Assembly: GCA_050084985.1 (NCBI GenBank)
Contig: JBITNC010000001.1
Coordinates: forward strand, 177,940,001 to 178,004,000
DNA from: Nageia nagi
Taxonomy: Eukaryota > Pinophyta
Reading direction: 5' to 3'
DNA length: 64,000 bases
A program made the position numbers and the translations under genes. Under the pieces are notes generated by a model that saw only the letters and a list, made by a program, of their open reading frames with translations, ran no database searches and was not told where the DNA came from. Shown in pieces: positions 44,591 to 56,121 of this stretch (position 1 is its first letter; every line of letters starts with the position of its first letter).

Positions 44591-45030
44591 TTTTAAAATG
44601 ATTGTAACAAATTATCCACCAAGTTTTTGTACTTTTGTAGTAGTTCTTTACATTGAAAAATCCCTTTAACCTAGTTTACAATAAACAAAGAATCACCAAT
44701 GAATTTAACCCTTTTTAATTTCAATTTTATATCTATTTTTATGGCTAGTATCAAAGTTTCATACTCAGCATTGTTGTTTTTGTATGGAAAATTACGTTTA
44801 AAAGAGTAAGGTATGGGGATCCCCTAAGGTGTAACAAACACAACACCTACACCTCCACTTTTTTCACATCTTGATATATCAAAATATATTACCATAGCCT
44901 AATCTTCTATAGGATCAACAAGAACTTCCATCTCATCTAATTGGAAAACATGTTCGTTTGGTAGTTCAATGATGAGTGGTTTATCATCATATAATGGTGC
45001 TTCTCCAAAATAATCAGCTATGATTTGACT
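44590..45030 (-). pseudogene. Tat-B second (plant-type/archaeal-like) RNase H
   Basis: Minus-strand translation at about 44890-44640 gives VIYFDISRCEKSGGVGVVFV, IPYSFKRNFPYKNNNAEYET, LILAIKIDIKL and FIGDSLFIVN, the order of an additional RNase H domain between the normal one and integrase. This second domain is the known marker of the Tat branch, so it decides the classification of Tat-B. Confidence 0.82.
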
Positions 45031-45039
45031 TTATATCAA

Positions 45040-45500
45040 TTTTTAACTTATGAATTGTAAATCAAATTCAATCAAATGTGTAATCCATTTATATGTCCTC
45101 GAATTTTGGTAAGTTCTATTCATCATATATGTCAATGAATCTACTTTAGCAATTACATATGTGGTGTGATTTAGCATATAATGTCTTAACTTCTTAGTTA
45201 CAAAACCAACAGCTAAATATAACTTTTCCACGTAAACGTACTTAATTTCATAACTGACTAAGATTTGATTAAGATAGGAAATAGCTTTTTCTTTATTATT
45301 TTCATTCTTTTGAGCAAGCATAGTTCATAATGTTGATTTTGTAGTGGATTTATAAAGTAGGCATGGTGATAAAAGATAGTATTTTATTTCATCAAATTCT
45401 TCTTATTGTTCATTGCCTTAGTGGAATATAATCCCCTTCTTTAACCATTTATTGAAAGGCTTACACTTATTTGCAAACTAGGAGATAAATCATCTTACTG
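45040..45500 (-). pseudogene. Tat-B first RNase H (5' part cut by LTR-F)
   Basis: Directly after LTR-F the minus strand reads VR, stop, FIS, stop, FANKCKPFNKWLKKGIIFH, the RT-RNase H connection. Open frame 45321-45043 then contains KAISYLNQILVSYEIKYVYV, EKLYLAVGFVTKKLRHYML and RTYKWITHLIEFDLQF. The active-site DAS region is decayed. Confidence 0.82.
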
Positions 45501-45510
45501 TTGAACTATG

Positions 45511-47482
45511 TGTGACACTGAGAGGGGGGTGAATCAGTGTTTCAATTTTAAAACTTTAAATCTGGAAACTTTAAATAGTGCAGTAGAGAAATAAAACCAA
45601 ATAGAGCAAGCACACTAAGATAGCAAACACACAACACAAGATATAACGAGGTTCACCAATGTGGCTACATCTCCAAAAAAGACTGCTTGGACTTCAATCC
45701 AAATCCAGCCATTGTAAAGCACTAACTTTACACATAATTTATCAGCACCAATTGAAAGGAGCACCAACCCCTAAGCTTTGTAGAACCCACTGTAAAGAGC
45801 ACCAACTCCACTTACCAAGCACCCACTTGACAGATTTAATAAGATGGAATGAAAGATTGATAACCAGTTACCTAAGACCCAGAATGGTCTAGCTCAAAAC
45901 TTTTCTCACCAAATACAATCTGAATCATATTCTATTTTCTTTATGCTCATGCTAATAGCTCTCCATTCATCTATAATCTGAAATCCCTTTTAATTCATAC
46001 ACATTTGCTTTGGATTCCTGTCTACTGAAAAACGCTCAAAATCGGATCAAGAAACTGTAGCTCATATCACTAAAAGGGCTGTTGTTATTTTTCACCAAGA
46101 AAACTCCTCATATTCTAAATCAAATCGATATAATTTCTTACAAATATCTAGAACTTTCAACACTTATATAATTATCAAGAAAACATTCATTTTTGAGATA
46201 TTCGTTACTCATACATGCTTCACACACCTCTCAATAACAAACTACACTGCCAAAACACAAATCCAGAAAAATCTGAATTTATTCGAACTGGTTGAAGATA
46301 ATACCTCAAATGCACTCAGAATGTGTGTTCCATGTATATATGGCACAAAATGGTATGACGAATTTCACATAGATGTCGAAAAATCTTTCAAAGCTCGAAT
46401 CTATCTTTTAATCTTCTCCTCTCTTGGTTTTTTTTTTTTTTAAAGTGTCACATGATAAAAGAATTCTTGAGCCTTAAATAGAAGTGCGATAACTAAGATA
46501 TAAAATAAAAGGAAAGAGCATTTTTTCAAACCATACACACTATTCCTTTTTGCTTATCACTTAAAACCATTATCGACCAAAACTGAAAAATTAAGAAAAA
46601 AAAGCTCTAACAGCTTTTTCGATGAGCTATAACTTCTTATTGAGTGTACAGTTTAACATAAAATTTGGACCATGTGTTATTAATATAACCAAATACATTC
46701 TATACAAATTTTAAGCTTTAACTCCTCATATTTTGCACACAACACTTTTCGCAAAGTGGCCTCCGACACAGATTTCACAGGTATTTTGTTATGCTTGGAT
46801 TTGTGCAAGTTACAGGTTCTCATAGTTCGAGGCCTCAAATCAAGATGGTTCAAAATACAAAGTTGTTCATCTCATCAATTTATACATGTAAAAACTTTGA
46901 AATTCTAAATTTGAAGACTTTTAGAGCTCAAAACAACCAACCTACTATTTCCAAAATTTATGCTCAAACAGTCAAAAAGTTATGGAGTGGCATTTTGCAG
47001 CTTGTACCATTTCTTCCTTGATTATCATCTTGCTATGAAATTTTTAACACACCTTATTGGTATATAGTACTATATATTATTTAAATTTCAACCTCGGATT
47101 CATCACCGTTTGCTTGCAATTCAAATTGTATGAAGCCAATTTTACACAAATTTTTTACTGCACCATAATCCACAAGAATGCCCAAAACTGAACCAACATG
47201 AAATTTGACCGTTCCAACGCTTCACACAAGTTTTTTATCAACCCAAAAACTGATCCAAACCATCTCTCACTATCTGTCACCTTCCATTTGTAATTTGGCT
47301 CTCTTGACAACTTTTGGTACCTCATGACAACTTTTGGTCCCTTTATCATTTTTGCATCCAACAACTTGTAGATCTTGTCGATGTTATTTCTTTGACATGT
47401 GAAACCATATGAACCTTATGCACACTAATCTCATCATGTTGATAACAATGACAACACTGCTGCACCATACTCAACACTTACA
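45511..47482. mobile_element. LTR-F: probable solo LTR inserted between Tat-B RT and RNase H
   Basis: Tat-B Pol homology breaks off after SNIK, stop, LQSL, stop, GKLQ (about 47490) and resumes at the RNase H connection near 45505, so about 1.97 kb is foreign. The insert begins TGTGACACTGAGAGGGGGG and ends CACTTACA, TG...CA ends as in LTRs. It has no long coding frame and shows promoter-like AT-rich text. No second LTR or body was found, so it looks like a solo LTR. A target duplication could be TTGAA (45501-45505) / TTGCA (47486-47490), which would shift the ends slightly. Orientation is not decided. Confidence 0.55.
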
Positions 47483-47489
47483 GCTTGCA

Positions 47490-48300
47490 GCTTACCTTAT
47501 AAACTTTGTAATTATTTTATATTTGAAGGGCAAGCCATTTTCACTATCACTTTTATTTTATTAAGATCTACTTCAATTCCTCACCTAAATACAATAAAGC
47601 CTAATAATTTTCATGAAGTGACTACAAAGATACTTTTATTGGGGTTTAATAGAATACTATGCTCTAATAATATATCGAATATTTTTATAAGTATCTATGG
47701 ATGGTCTTCTCGAGTTTTAGATTTGGCTAATACATCATCTATATAATATTTTATGATATCATGCATTTGATCATGAAAAATGTATGTCATTTGCTATTGG
47801 TAAGTAGCTCCTACATTCTTTAAGCTAAAGGGAATTATTTTATAATAAAACATCCTCCAAGATGTTGTGAATGTTGTTTTATGTTGATCTTTTAGTGCTA
47901 GTTTTATTTGATTATATTCTGAAAATTCATCTATAAAAGATAGCATTTAATGCTTGATAATAAATTCAACTAAATTATTTATGTTTGGTAGTGAAAAATC
48001 ATCTTTAGGGCAAGATTTATTTAAGTCTCTAAAGTTTATACATATGTGAATCTTTCCATTAGATTTTTTAACTGGTACCATGTTGGAAATCTAGTCAGAA
48101 TAATTAATGGGATTGATGAACTTGGCTTCTAAAAATTTTTGTAACTCTTCTTTTACCATCAATGCTATTGTTAGATACATTTTACATAATTTATGTTTCA
48201 TTGGTTTAGCATCATCTTTAATACCTAGGCTATGCACTACCAAGTTCGGATCCAATCTTGGCATATTAGCTTATGATCATCCAAATTTTTTTTTGCTTTT
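47490..48300 (-). pseudogene. Tat-B reverse transcriptase
   Basis: Minus-strand text is well preserved: MPRLDPNLVVHSLGIKDDAK (about 48268-48209), ISNMVPVKKSNGKIHICINF, RDLNKSCPKDDFSLPNINNL, FSEYNQIKLALKDQHKTTFT, the catalytic YYIDDVLAKSKTREDHP at about 47745-47695, and LLGFIVFR, stop, GIEVDLNKIKVIV near 47600. The VHSLGIK and SCPKDDFPLP-like blocks are diagnostic of the Tat/Athila branch. It ends where LTR-F is inserted. Confidence 0.9.
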
Positions 48301-49620
48301 CTTTAAGTATAGATGTGAATTCTCATCTCTTATCTTTAGTTAATGACTTTTCTAATTGAATAATCTTAAGATTATCTAGATCATCACTTAAGTAAACCTT
48401 GATGATTTCTTCAATTAACATGTGAGATCCTTCTTCTAACTGATTTGGTATTGGAATCCAATTTTTATCATTTATGTTGTATTATTTGTCTTCACCTAAA
48501 TTTTGGTTCTCAAAGGTTGTATTTATGGTAAATTATGAGGTTTGTAATATATTATCTATATCTTTCAAGTCTTGTATTGTGGGTTATTTGAAAATTAATG
48601 TGAATTTTATAGTGTCTTCATCTACCATGAAATATAATGAAAAGCTACTTGAGCTTATTGAGCTTGATGATTCAAACTCATCACTTCCTAACCAGTGAAA
48701 AATGTCTTTTCCAAAATTTTATCAAATATTTTTCTATTTCTACCATGGTACTTGATACGACATTAGGAAATAATCTTTCTAAAGATAATGTTTCATGTTC
48801 CATATTATCTTGACTTATTATCTCTTTAGCTTTTTCACTTGACTTTTCATATCTTAGCTTTTCTGGTTCTAGCTCTACTATTTTACAATTAGATTCCTTT
48901 CGATTCTTACTTTTGTATTTCAATCCTATTTTTTTAGTAAGTAATTGGTAATAAATATTGATTGTATATCTAGGTCCTTGTTCATATTAATCTAAACCCC
49001 ATCCTTTCCATTAACATCTATTGAAATATCTTTGGAAAAATGATCTCACATAAAGTGATAGATATTCTAATGAATTATAGAAAACACCTTCATGTGTTTG
49101 AGGTAGAGGAAGTATAGGTGGTTCTATAGGACCTATATAAATAAAGAGTGTTTGATTAGAAACTTTTTCTGATGACAACAATTTTCCCACTACACTAGGA
49201 GACTCTTTTGGTCTTCATATTTTTTTAGCAGAAGGAATACTAAAAATAAAATCATTGATCTCAAATTCCCCTATACCATAATCCAACAATTTTATGGTTA
49301 GTGGGTAAATATTTTATGACTTATCCTTTTATAGAAAATTGTCACTTTCTACTAATTTATCCATGAGAGAAGGTAATTTTGATAAGGAAGCTTTACTTAA
49401 CTCATCCAATTTATGTGCTCTTTTCACCCATGTACATTTTTCTTGGGGTGTTGGTTCTATCTTTGGTGGTGAATCATTACTCATCTTTTGTTGAGTTTTG
49501 AATAATTATTTATTGATAATATGTTCTTATTTTAAAGAGTTCAAAGAAGAATTATTCTTATCCACTTTGGTAATCGATGATTTTTTTGATGGTATGGGTG
49601 TTGTAAAATAATGATTAGAT
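48300..49620 (-). pseudogene. Tat-B protease-RT linker region
   Basis: Charged low-complexity coding remnant; one frame (48923-48681) reads KYKSKNRKESNCKIVELEPE, LSLERLFPNVVSSTMVEIEK. Tat elements have long non-conserved linkers here. Nothing catalytic is seen. Confidence 0.5.
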
Positions 49621-50154
49621 AGTAAAGCTACTTATTTTGAAAAATATGCACTATTATAGTGTGAATATGGTTTTTCATCTATGGGCACATAATGCACTAC
49701 ACCCTTGTGAATGTACTTTAAGTAATTATGATAGGTTGATGGAACGCATTGCATATCTCTAATCAAAGGTCTTCCTAGAAGGATGTTATATTGAGTTATG
49801 TCTCCTTTGATTACTTGCATTATTATTTGCATTATTTTAGACCCTACAGTAATAAGCAATGAAATTGATCCCATTGTTCAACATAAAGCATCATTGAATG
49901 CTTTTAATTACAGGGTTGGTGCATAAATGTGTGAAACTGAAAGATTCATATTTTTATAAGAGGTTGTTGAAATAATATTTATTGTTGAAACTTCATCAAT
50001 CAATATTTTTTTAAAAGCTTTTCCATTCACCTTAGTTATTATATGAAAAGGAGGATCTTGGCCACATGTCTCATTTGATTGTTTAAATTCATGATCATAG
50101 AAAATAATAGTGGGTTTTTTACTTATTTTAATATTTCCTACAAAATACACAAAG
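49620..50154 (-). pseudogene. Tat-B aspartic protease
   Basis: Frame 50150-49908 reads FVGNIKISKKPTIIFYDHEF, then AFKKILIDEVSTINII, the active-site loop (LIDxGSSxNII in relatives, Gly-Ser replaced). Frame 49874-49632 gives GDITQYNILLGRPLIRDMQC, VPSTYHNYLKYI, the conserved second half in Tat/Athila proteases. The upstream side joins across the Gyp-G insertion to DINDPKS at 56122. Confidence 0.85.
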
Positions 50155-50159
50155 CTTTC
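50155..50159. repeat. Target site duplication of Gyp-G, left copy
   Basis: CTTTC left against CTTTT at 56122-56126 right, four of five alike. The Tat-B coding frame rejoins across it as DPKSFVYFVGN. Confidence 0.7.
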
Positions 50160-50525
50160 TATTAGGATCCCACATCTAACATTTACTTATACTATAGGAT
50201 TTTATTAAATGTAAGGGGCCAAAATATTTGTAAGGCAAATCGTTATCTTGTATTGAACGGCTAATTAGGGTTAGGGTAGGTAGACTATAAATACTTTTTG
50301 AGAAGTCAATGGTAAACATATTAGAAAATATATTATTTGTGTTGTAAAGAGGCATCCCCTCAAAGTGGCCCACGATTCATTTTGGCTTTCAATAATACCA
50401 ATCTATTGCTATATTGTTACATTTGAGTTCATATTTTTTGTGAGTGTGAGATTGAGTTGTTTCTTTAGTTCGTATTTACTATTATTATGTTTGAATCCTA
50501 TTTAGGAACTTATAGGTTCCTAACA
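50160..50525 (+). repeat. 5' LTR of Gyp-G
   Basis: Begins TATTAGGATCCC (TG decayed to TA) and ends TTCCTAACA. TATA box TATAAATA at 50286-50293. Compared with the 3' LTR it lacks about 20 bp near 50205. Confidence 0.9.
50286..50293 (+). promoter_or_regulatory. TATA box of Gyp-G 5' LTR
   Basis: TATAAATA, matched at 55882-55889 in the 3' LTR. Confidence 0.6.
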
Positions 50526-50528
50526 TCT

Positions 50529-50539
50529 AGTATTAGAGC
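50529..50539 (+). other. Primer-binding site of Gyp-G
   Basis: AGTATTAGAGC, three bases after the LTR; two changes from TGGTATCAGAGC. Confidence 0.65.
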
Positions 50540-50570
50540 TCCAATTTTGGCATCTATGGGGAAGGTCATA

Positions 50571-50976
50571 TCGAGTTGGAATCCTACATTTTGTCCATCT
50601 CATAGCCAAAACTCTACCAAAATTTTTGTTAAGATCTTGGGTGTGCGGATTCACTAACAGGTCGACCTTTTGGTGTAATGGTTCATAACATTTGGTATCA
50701 GAGCAGGCCATATGTCCCAAGTTCGAATCCTCGAAAAGGGCTACTATGGAAAGGGCTACCTAGAGAAGACTAGAATGAGAGCTGCCACAAGTGAGAGCCA
50801 TCGAGGACATCGAATGCGAAGCGTGGTGGAATGTTAAGATCTTAGGTGTGCGAATTCACTAACAGGTCGACCTTTTGGTGTAACGGTTCATAACAATTTC
50901 TCTAGGACATCAAGTCACATCGAGTTGAAACCCTACATTTTATCAATTTCATAGCCACAATTCTACCAAAAAAACA
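50571..50976 (+). repeat. Direct duplication in the Gyp-G leader flanking TRIM-H
   Basis: TCGAGTTGGAATCCTACATT with CATAGCCAAAACTCTACCAA at 50574-50620 recurs as TCGAGTTGAAACCCTACATT with CATAGCCACAATTCTACCAA at about 50931-50970. Two copies of about 50 bp lie on either side of TRIM-H. Confidence 0.75.
50627..50895 (+). mobile_element. TRIM-H: TRIM/SMART-type terminal-repeat retrotransposon in miniature
   Basis: 269 bp in all. Terminal direct repeats of 64 bp (50627-50690 and 50832-50895) start TGTTAAGATCTT, end TTCATAACA and differ at three positions, all transitions. A primer-binding site TTGGTATCAGAGC follows the left repeat at 50692-50704, and a purine-rich GAAGCGTGGTGGAA precedes the right one. 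Flanks ATTTT / ATTTC are a near-perfect 5-bp target duplication. The 141-bp interior codes for nothing. Such elements rely on enzymes of full-length retrotransposons. The size is in the range described for SMARTs, the smallest TRIM class. Confidence 0.9.
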
Positions 50977-51640
50977 TTTCATACCCTATTCCAATTCACA
51001 CCATTTTTATCATGCCATTCTACCTTCCATGCATTCTATGTGTTGATGTTCATATTGTAAATCGTCACCATTTTTGAAAATAAAAATTTTCCTTCATGAA
51101 CCCTACTTGTCCTTACCTGAAATAGTTACTTCTAAAATGGGTAAAAGACATTGTTATCTCTCAAATGATGAAGAATTAAACATTTCTTACAAGGCCAATT
51201 TGTTACCTTTGGTAACAATTTAAAAAAAAAAATACTAGTATAAAATTTCGAAAAATCATCATTTTGGAACCTATCCCATTGTGATTATTTTTTCATGCTC
51301 ATAATTTTGACATATAGCACCCACACACTTTTTCAGTTTCTAAAAATAGAAATTCTTGAAATAGCAAGATGGTAGAAGATCGAAGATCCTAGGAGATGGA
51401 CAAATTATCACAAGTCAAATCTCTAGTAGTACTAATAGGAGACAAACCCATTCCCATGGCCCTTGAGGAGATGACCAAAATAATACAAGCAATCTCTACT
51501 ACTTTTGTTAATATCGATCGAAAGGTTCAAACTCTTGAATAGGCATCTACATGTGGATTGAATCAATCTAAACCATACATTGGGTAAGGTTTCAATAATT
51601 TCCAAGGACCACAACTAGCTTTTATCCTCCCACAGATAAC
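50896..51640 (+). other. Gyp-G leader / 5' gag region, little preserved
   Basis: AT-rich; contains the second leader duplication copy. Coding homology becomes readable only from about 51640. No gene recognised before that. Confidence 0.5.
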
Positions 51641-52346
51641 TAAATTGGACTTTCCAAGATTCAATGGTGATGATCCTACCATTTGGTGTACCAAGCCAAG
51701 CAATATTTTTCTCTAAATCAAATTCTCGAAGATTAAAAAGTCAATCTTGTCTCATTTCATCTTGAGCATGAAGCCTTCCGATGCTACCAATGGTTCAAAA
51801 AAGCAAATGGAATCCCATCTTGGGGGAATATACCCAAAAGCTCCTTGTCATATTTGGCCCCAGTTCCTTTGAATATTTCACCAATGCACTCACCAAATTA
51901 TACCAAATAACCATAGTTAGAGAATATCAAACAAAATTTAAGAAATTAGCTAACCGTACTGAAGAACTAGATGATGCATTCTATCAAATTTATTTCATTA
52001 GTGGGTTAAAAGATGAAATTCAAGTGGAATTCAAAATGTTCAATCCAAACAACATGATAGTGGTAATAGGGCTCACCAAGTTGGCAGAAGATAAATTCTA
52101 TGCATAATGTAAATACATCAAGCCCCTCTCTTGGAAATCACAACCTTCTCAAGGTGGTTCGAAGCTAGTATACTCCCTACTAGTTAAGAGATTGAACCTT
52201 GCTAAAATGGAGGAATAGAAGAAGAAAGGACTATGTTATAATTATGATGAAAAATTTGTACTGAGTCATTATTATGCTACCCAAAACCTATATGTATTGG
52301 ATGTGGAGGCTTCTGAGGATCCATCCAAAGAGGCTTTTGAGGTGTA
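51640..52346 (+). pseudogene. Gyp-G Gag remnant
   Basis: KLDFPRFNGDDPTIWCTKPS at about 51643-51702 is the start of a chromovirus Gag capsid. The open frame 51781-52107 contains VREYQTKFKKLANRTEELDD and YFISGLKDEIQVEFKMFNP, the typical capsid helices. A decayed zinc-knuckle region follows at about 52230-52270. Frameshifts separate the pieces. Confidence 0.78.
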
Positions 52347-53090
52347 GTGGTAGATATTGAAGAAGAGGCAAACCAACCTAATAAAGTTGTTGAGATTTCC
52401 TATAATGCACTCTATGGGTTTAACTCTCCACAGACTATGAAAGTTAAGGGACATTTTAAAGGCCAAATATTTATAATATTGCTAGACTTGGAAAGCACTC
52501 ATAATTTTATAGATCCTAATGTGGCCAAAAAGATCCACTCTTACATCTACCTAAAAAATAATTTTGAGGTAATGATTGAGAATGGAGGCAAAATTGCTTG
52601 TAAAGGATGGTGTTGTAATATCAAGTTTTGTATGGGTGACTACAAGATGCAAGGTGATATGTATGTTCTACCATTGGGCGGGTGTGATATGGTCCTTGGT
52701 ATACAATGGTTGATGAAATTAGGCCCTGTTCTCTGGGATTTCCATGAGCTATGGATGCAATTCAAGGTTGATGACTACAAATACACTCTCAAAGGACTTA
52801 AGATAGGACAATCCCAAATTATTAGTTCTCATCGCATGGAGAAATTATTGAAGAAAGGTATTAAAAGAGTGATAAGAAAACTTTTTTCTAGTCAACCAAC
52901 CATGCAAGAATTACAAGTCCTCACTTGTCATGCAGGTGTCTTTAAGAAACCCCACGGATTGCCTCCCCATTGCCATCATGACCATGCAATCCAATTAATC
53001 CCAAGAAGTCAACCACCCAACATTCAACCTTACCATTATCATTACTTGAAGAAGGATGAAATAGAAAAGTTGGTTGATCGCATGTTATAA
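52347..53090 (+). pseudogene. Gyp-G protease and linker to RT
   Basis: 247 codons open. Residues about 26-60 include GHFKGQIFIILLDLESTHNF, the active site with LESTHNFID where the family has DSGSTHNFI (Asp kept one residue off, Gly lost). The second block GDMYVLPLGGCDMVLGIQWL is at about residues 107-126. The tail (residues about 200-247) is the RT N-terminus (NIQPYHYHYLKKDEIEKLVD). The length and order match the chromovirus Pol. Confidence 0.88.
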
Positions 53091-54260
53091 GTCAGCATCA
53101 TTCATCACAGCATGAGTTCTTACTCATGTTTGATTCTGTTGGTTTGTAATAAAGATGGATCATGGTGAATGTGTATTAACTTCCAATATCTAAATAAAAT
53201 CATCATAAGGGATAAGTTTCCCATCCCTATCATATATGAATTACATGGTGCAAAATATTTCTCCAAACTAGACCTTTATTTTGGGTACCATCAAATTTGG
53301 ATGTGTGAAGAAGACATTCTCAAACTTACTTTTTGCACTCATGAAGGCCATTATGAGTTCCTAGTGATGTTGTTCAGTCTTACCAATGTCCCTTCTACAT
53401 TTCAAAGTTTGATGAACCAAGTATTCTACCCTTTTCTCTGAAAATTTATTTTAGTTTTCTTTGATGATATTTTAATCTACAACAAAACCTCGAAGGATCA
53501 CTTGGCCCATCCATATCATACATTACAACTTCTCCAAGAGAACAAATTGTACGCCAAGCACTCCAAATATTCTTTTTGCCATTAGGAGCTTGAGTACCTT
53601 GGATACATTATTTTAGAGGAAGGTGTTAAGGTGAACCAATTAAAGATTGAAGATATGCAAACATGGCCCCTCACCAAATCCTTAAAAGGCCTACAAGGTT
53701 TCCTTAGATTAACAAGCTATTAGCTTAAATTTGTGAAAGATTATGAAAAGATTGCAACTCCTCTCATAGCCTTGTTGAAAAATAATACTTTCAATTGGTC
53801 AGTAGTTATCGACAAAGCCTTTCATCAACTAAAGGCCACTATGTGCTTAAACTTAGTATTAGCTATGCTAGATTTCTCTAAACTTTCATCATTGAAAGTG
53901 ATGCCTCAGGAGTAGGACTTAGAGTCATATTGATGTAGGAAGAGTGAATCTTGGCTTTCACAAGTAAGGCTCTCTCAGGTTGGAATTTGTCCAAATCCAC
54001 CTATGAAAAAGAAATGCTTGCAATCATCCATGTCATTCATTGTTGGAGGCCATACCTAATCGGTCATCATTTTATCATTAGAATAAACAATCATAGTTTG
54101 AAATACTTCTTGGAATAATGAATCTCCACCCTTGAATAACAAAATTGGATTCCTAAACTCTTGGGGTATGAATATGATATTATGTATAAAAAAGGCATTG
54201 AGAATGTGGTTGTTGATGCTCTTTCTCAAAAATTTGAGGAACCCATGGTGCTTTAGGCTC
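53091..54260 (+). pseudogene. Gyp-G reverse transcriptase and RNase H
   Basis: [20 protein letters not shown] at 53172-53231, then [40 protein letters not shown] to 53441, the catalytic FILVFFDDILIYNKTSKDHL at about 53445-53504, and YLGYIILEEGVKVNQLKI at about 53597-53650. RNase H: ESDASGVGLRVIL near 53893-53931, STYEKEMLAIIHVIHCWRPY at about 53995-54054. A few stops and one or two frameshifts are seen. The YxDD-equivalent (FFDD) is intact. Confidence 0.9.
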
Positions 54261-54399
54261 TTTCCTCCCTAATTCCTCAATGGCTCGACCAAGTTAAATA
54301 AGAATGGCTTCAAGGTAGCATTACATAAATAGTAATTCAATAGTTGCAAATTGATACAGCAAGAAAACCCCCTTTCTCATTGCATGATGGAATTCTACA

Positions 54400-55705
54400 A
54401 TTCAAAGGTCATATTGCTTTGCTGGTAAACTTTTCATGTTGAGAACACATACTTCACGAATTGCATTTGATACCAACAGTTGACCATTTTAGGTTTTTGA
54501 AAACCTATCGAAAAGGGCTTCCCTACTTCTATTGGAAAAGTATGAAACAAGATGTTAATACATTTGTATTAAAATGTGATGTTTGTCAACAATAGAAAGG
54601 TGAGACAATAGGCACCCTAGGATTGCTTCAGCCTCTACCCATACCTGATCGCACTTAGATAGATATCTCAATGGATTTTATTAAAATCCTTCCAAAATCC
54701 TATGAAAAAGTTGTTACCATGGTAGTGATGAATCAAATCTATAAATATGCATATTTCTTCCCCTTGGCACATCCTTACAAAGTTGTAAATATTGCACAAT
54801 TTTTTTTGATAATATTTTCAAACTCCATGGTATGTTATCCACCATTGTTAATGATTGTGACCTAGCATTCACTAGTAAGATTTGGCAAGAGTTCTTCAAA
54901 ATTTAGGGAACTAAACTCAATATGATCTCATCATATCACCCTTGAACAGATGGTAAAATAGAGATTATTAATAAATTCTTGGAAACATATCTTTGTTGCT
55001 TTGCATCCGCCTAACCGATCTATTGGGTAAAATGGTTACCCTTAGCAAAATGGTGGTATAGCACTTCATATCGTACAACCATCAAAATGACTCCATATGA
55101 AGCATTGTATGGTCAACCTTTTCCCACATTCACCTCTTATATCCCGGGAAGCACCAATTTCCAAGAAGTAGACACCACCTTGTCATATCGAGAAGAGATA
55201 ATTTGCATTCTTTGGGAAAATCTTCAAATGGCTCAACATTGAATGAAATAGCAAGTTTATTAACAATAGGTTAAGCAATTTCTAGGAAGATGACATGGTT
55301 TTCTTAAGACTTAAACCATACCAAAAAACATCTCTCAAACTAAAAGGTTCCCAAAAATTGGCCCCATAATGTTATGGACCTTATAAGATACTCCAATGTA
55401 GCGGCCCTATTGCATACAACTTGGCACTTCCAACATCATTTAAAATTCACCATATTTTTCATGTCTTGTGCCTTAAGTAAGTACTTGGCTCCCAAACCAT
55501 AATCTATATTGAATTACTAGAATTCATTGAGGAAGGATCTATCATGGTTGAACCTAAGACCATTCTAGACCAATGCACATGCTAGCTACACAACTGCACT
55601 ATTACTAAAATCCTTATCTAGTGGCATGGCTTAGCTCCTGAAGATGCAACATGGGAGACTCTCCACCATCTATAGCAACAATTTCCTAATTTTCATCTTT
55701 GAGGA
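54400..55705 (+). pseudogene. Gyp-G integrase and chromodomain
   Basis: Zinc finger: ELHLIPTVDHFRFLKTYRKG at about 54459-54518 with CDVCQQ near 54582. Core: ISMDFIKILPKSYEKVVTMV at 54665-54724, SSYHP with TDGKIEIINKFLETYL at about 54928-54985, KMTPYEALYGQPFPTFTSYI at about 55087-55146. Chromodomain at about 55550-55700: EPKTILDQCTC, HNCTITKILI, GLAPEDATWETLHHL, QQFPNFHL. Frameshifts and stops are frequent. The chromodomain ends close to the 3' LTR. Confidence 0.87.
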
Positions 55706-55732
55706 CAAAGTTGTCTGTTAATACGGGTGGCA

Positions 55733-56121
55733 TGTTAGAATCCCACATCCTAACATTTACTTATACTATAGTAGTTTATTAATTAGACTATAGGCTTTTA
55801 TTAAATGTAAAGGGTCAACATATTTGTAAGGAAAATCACCATTTTCTATTGAACGGTTGATTAAGGTTAGGGTACATAGACTATAAATACTTTTTGAAAA
55901 GTCAATAGTAAGCATCTTGGAAAATATATTGTTTGAGTTGTAAGGAGGTAGCCCCCTCAAAGTGGCCTGCAATTCATTTTGGATTTCATTAATACCAATA
56001 TATTACTATCTTGTTACATTCAAGTTTGTATTGCTTGTGATAATGAGATTGAGTTTTTCTTTAGTTCACATTTACTGTTATTTTGTTCGAATCCCATTTA
56101 GGAACTTATAGGTTCCTAACA
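55733..56121 (+). repeat. 3' LTR of Gyp-G
   Basis: TGTTAGAATCCC start, TTCCTAACA end; TATA box at 55882-55889. Confidence 0.92.

Larger units (their letters stand above)
50160..56121 (+). mobile_element. Gyp-G: decayed Reina-like chromovirus (Ty3/Gypsy)
   Basis: A plus-strand element of about 6 kb with short LTRs (50160-50525 and 55733-56121), an altered initiator-Met primer-binding site, gag, protease, RT, RNase H, integrase and a chromodomain. Short LTRs, small size and chromodomain sequence (GLAPEDATWE) suggest the Reina branch. It interrupts the Tat-B gag-pro frame. TRIM-H is nested in its leader. Confidence 0.9.

Noticed and set aside
46791-47021. 76-codon plus-strand frame
   Set aside because: Lies inside LTR-F, has no family resemblance, and is expected by chance in 2 kb.
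50260-50280. Telomere-like AGGGTTAGGG
   Set aside because: Only about two units, inside a Gypsy LTR and present in its partner LTR; not the plant TTTAGGG array.
50690-50740. Possible tRNA gene or tRNA-derived SINE around TGGTATCAGAGC and TTCGAATCC
   Set aside because: The first motif is the primer-binding site of TRIM-H and no cloverleaf can be formed; the terminal repeats explain the segment better.
50815-50831. Similarity of GAAGCGTGGTGG to part of initiator-Met tRNA
   Set aside because: Too short and placed as the purine tract of TRIM-H; probably chance.
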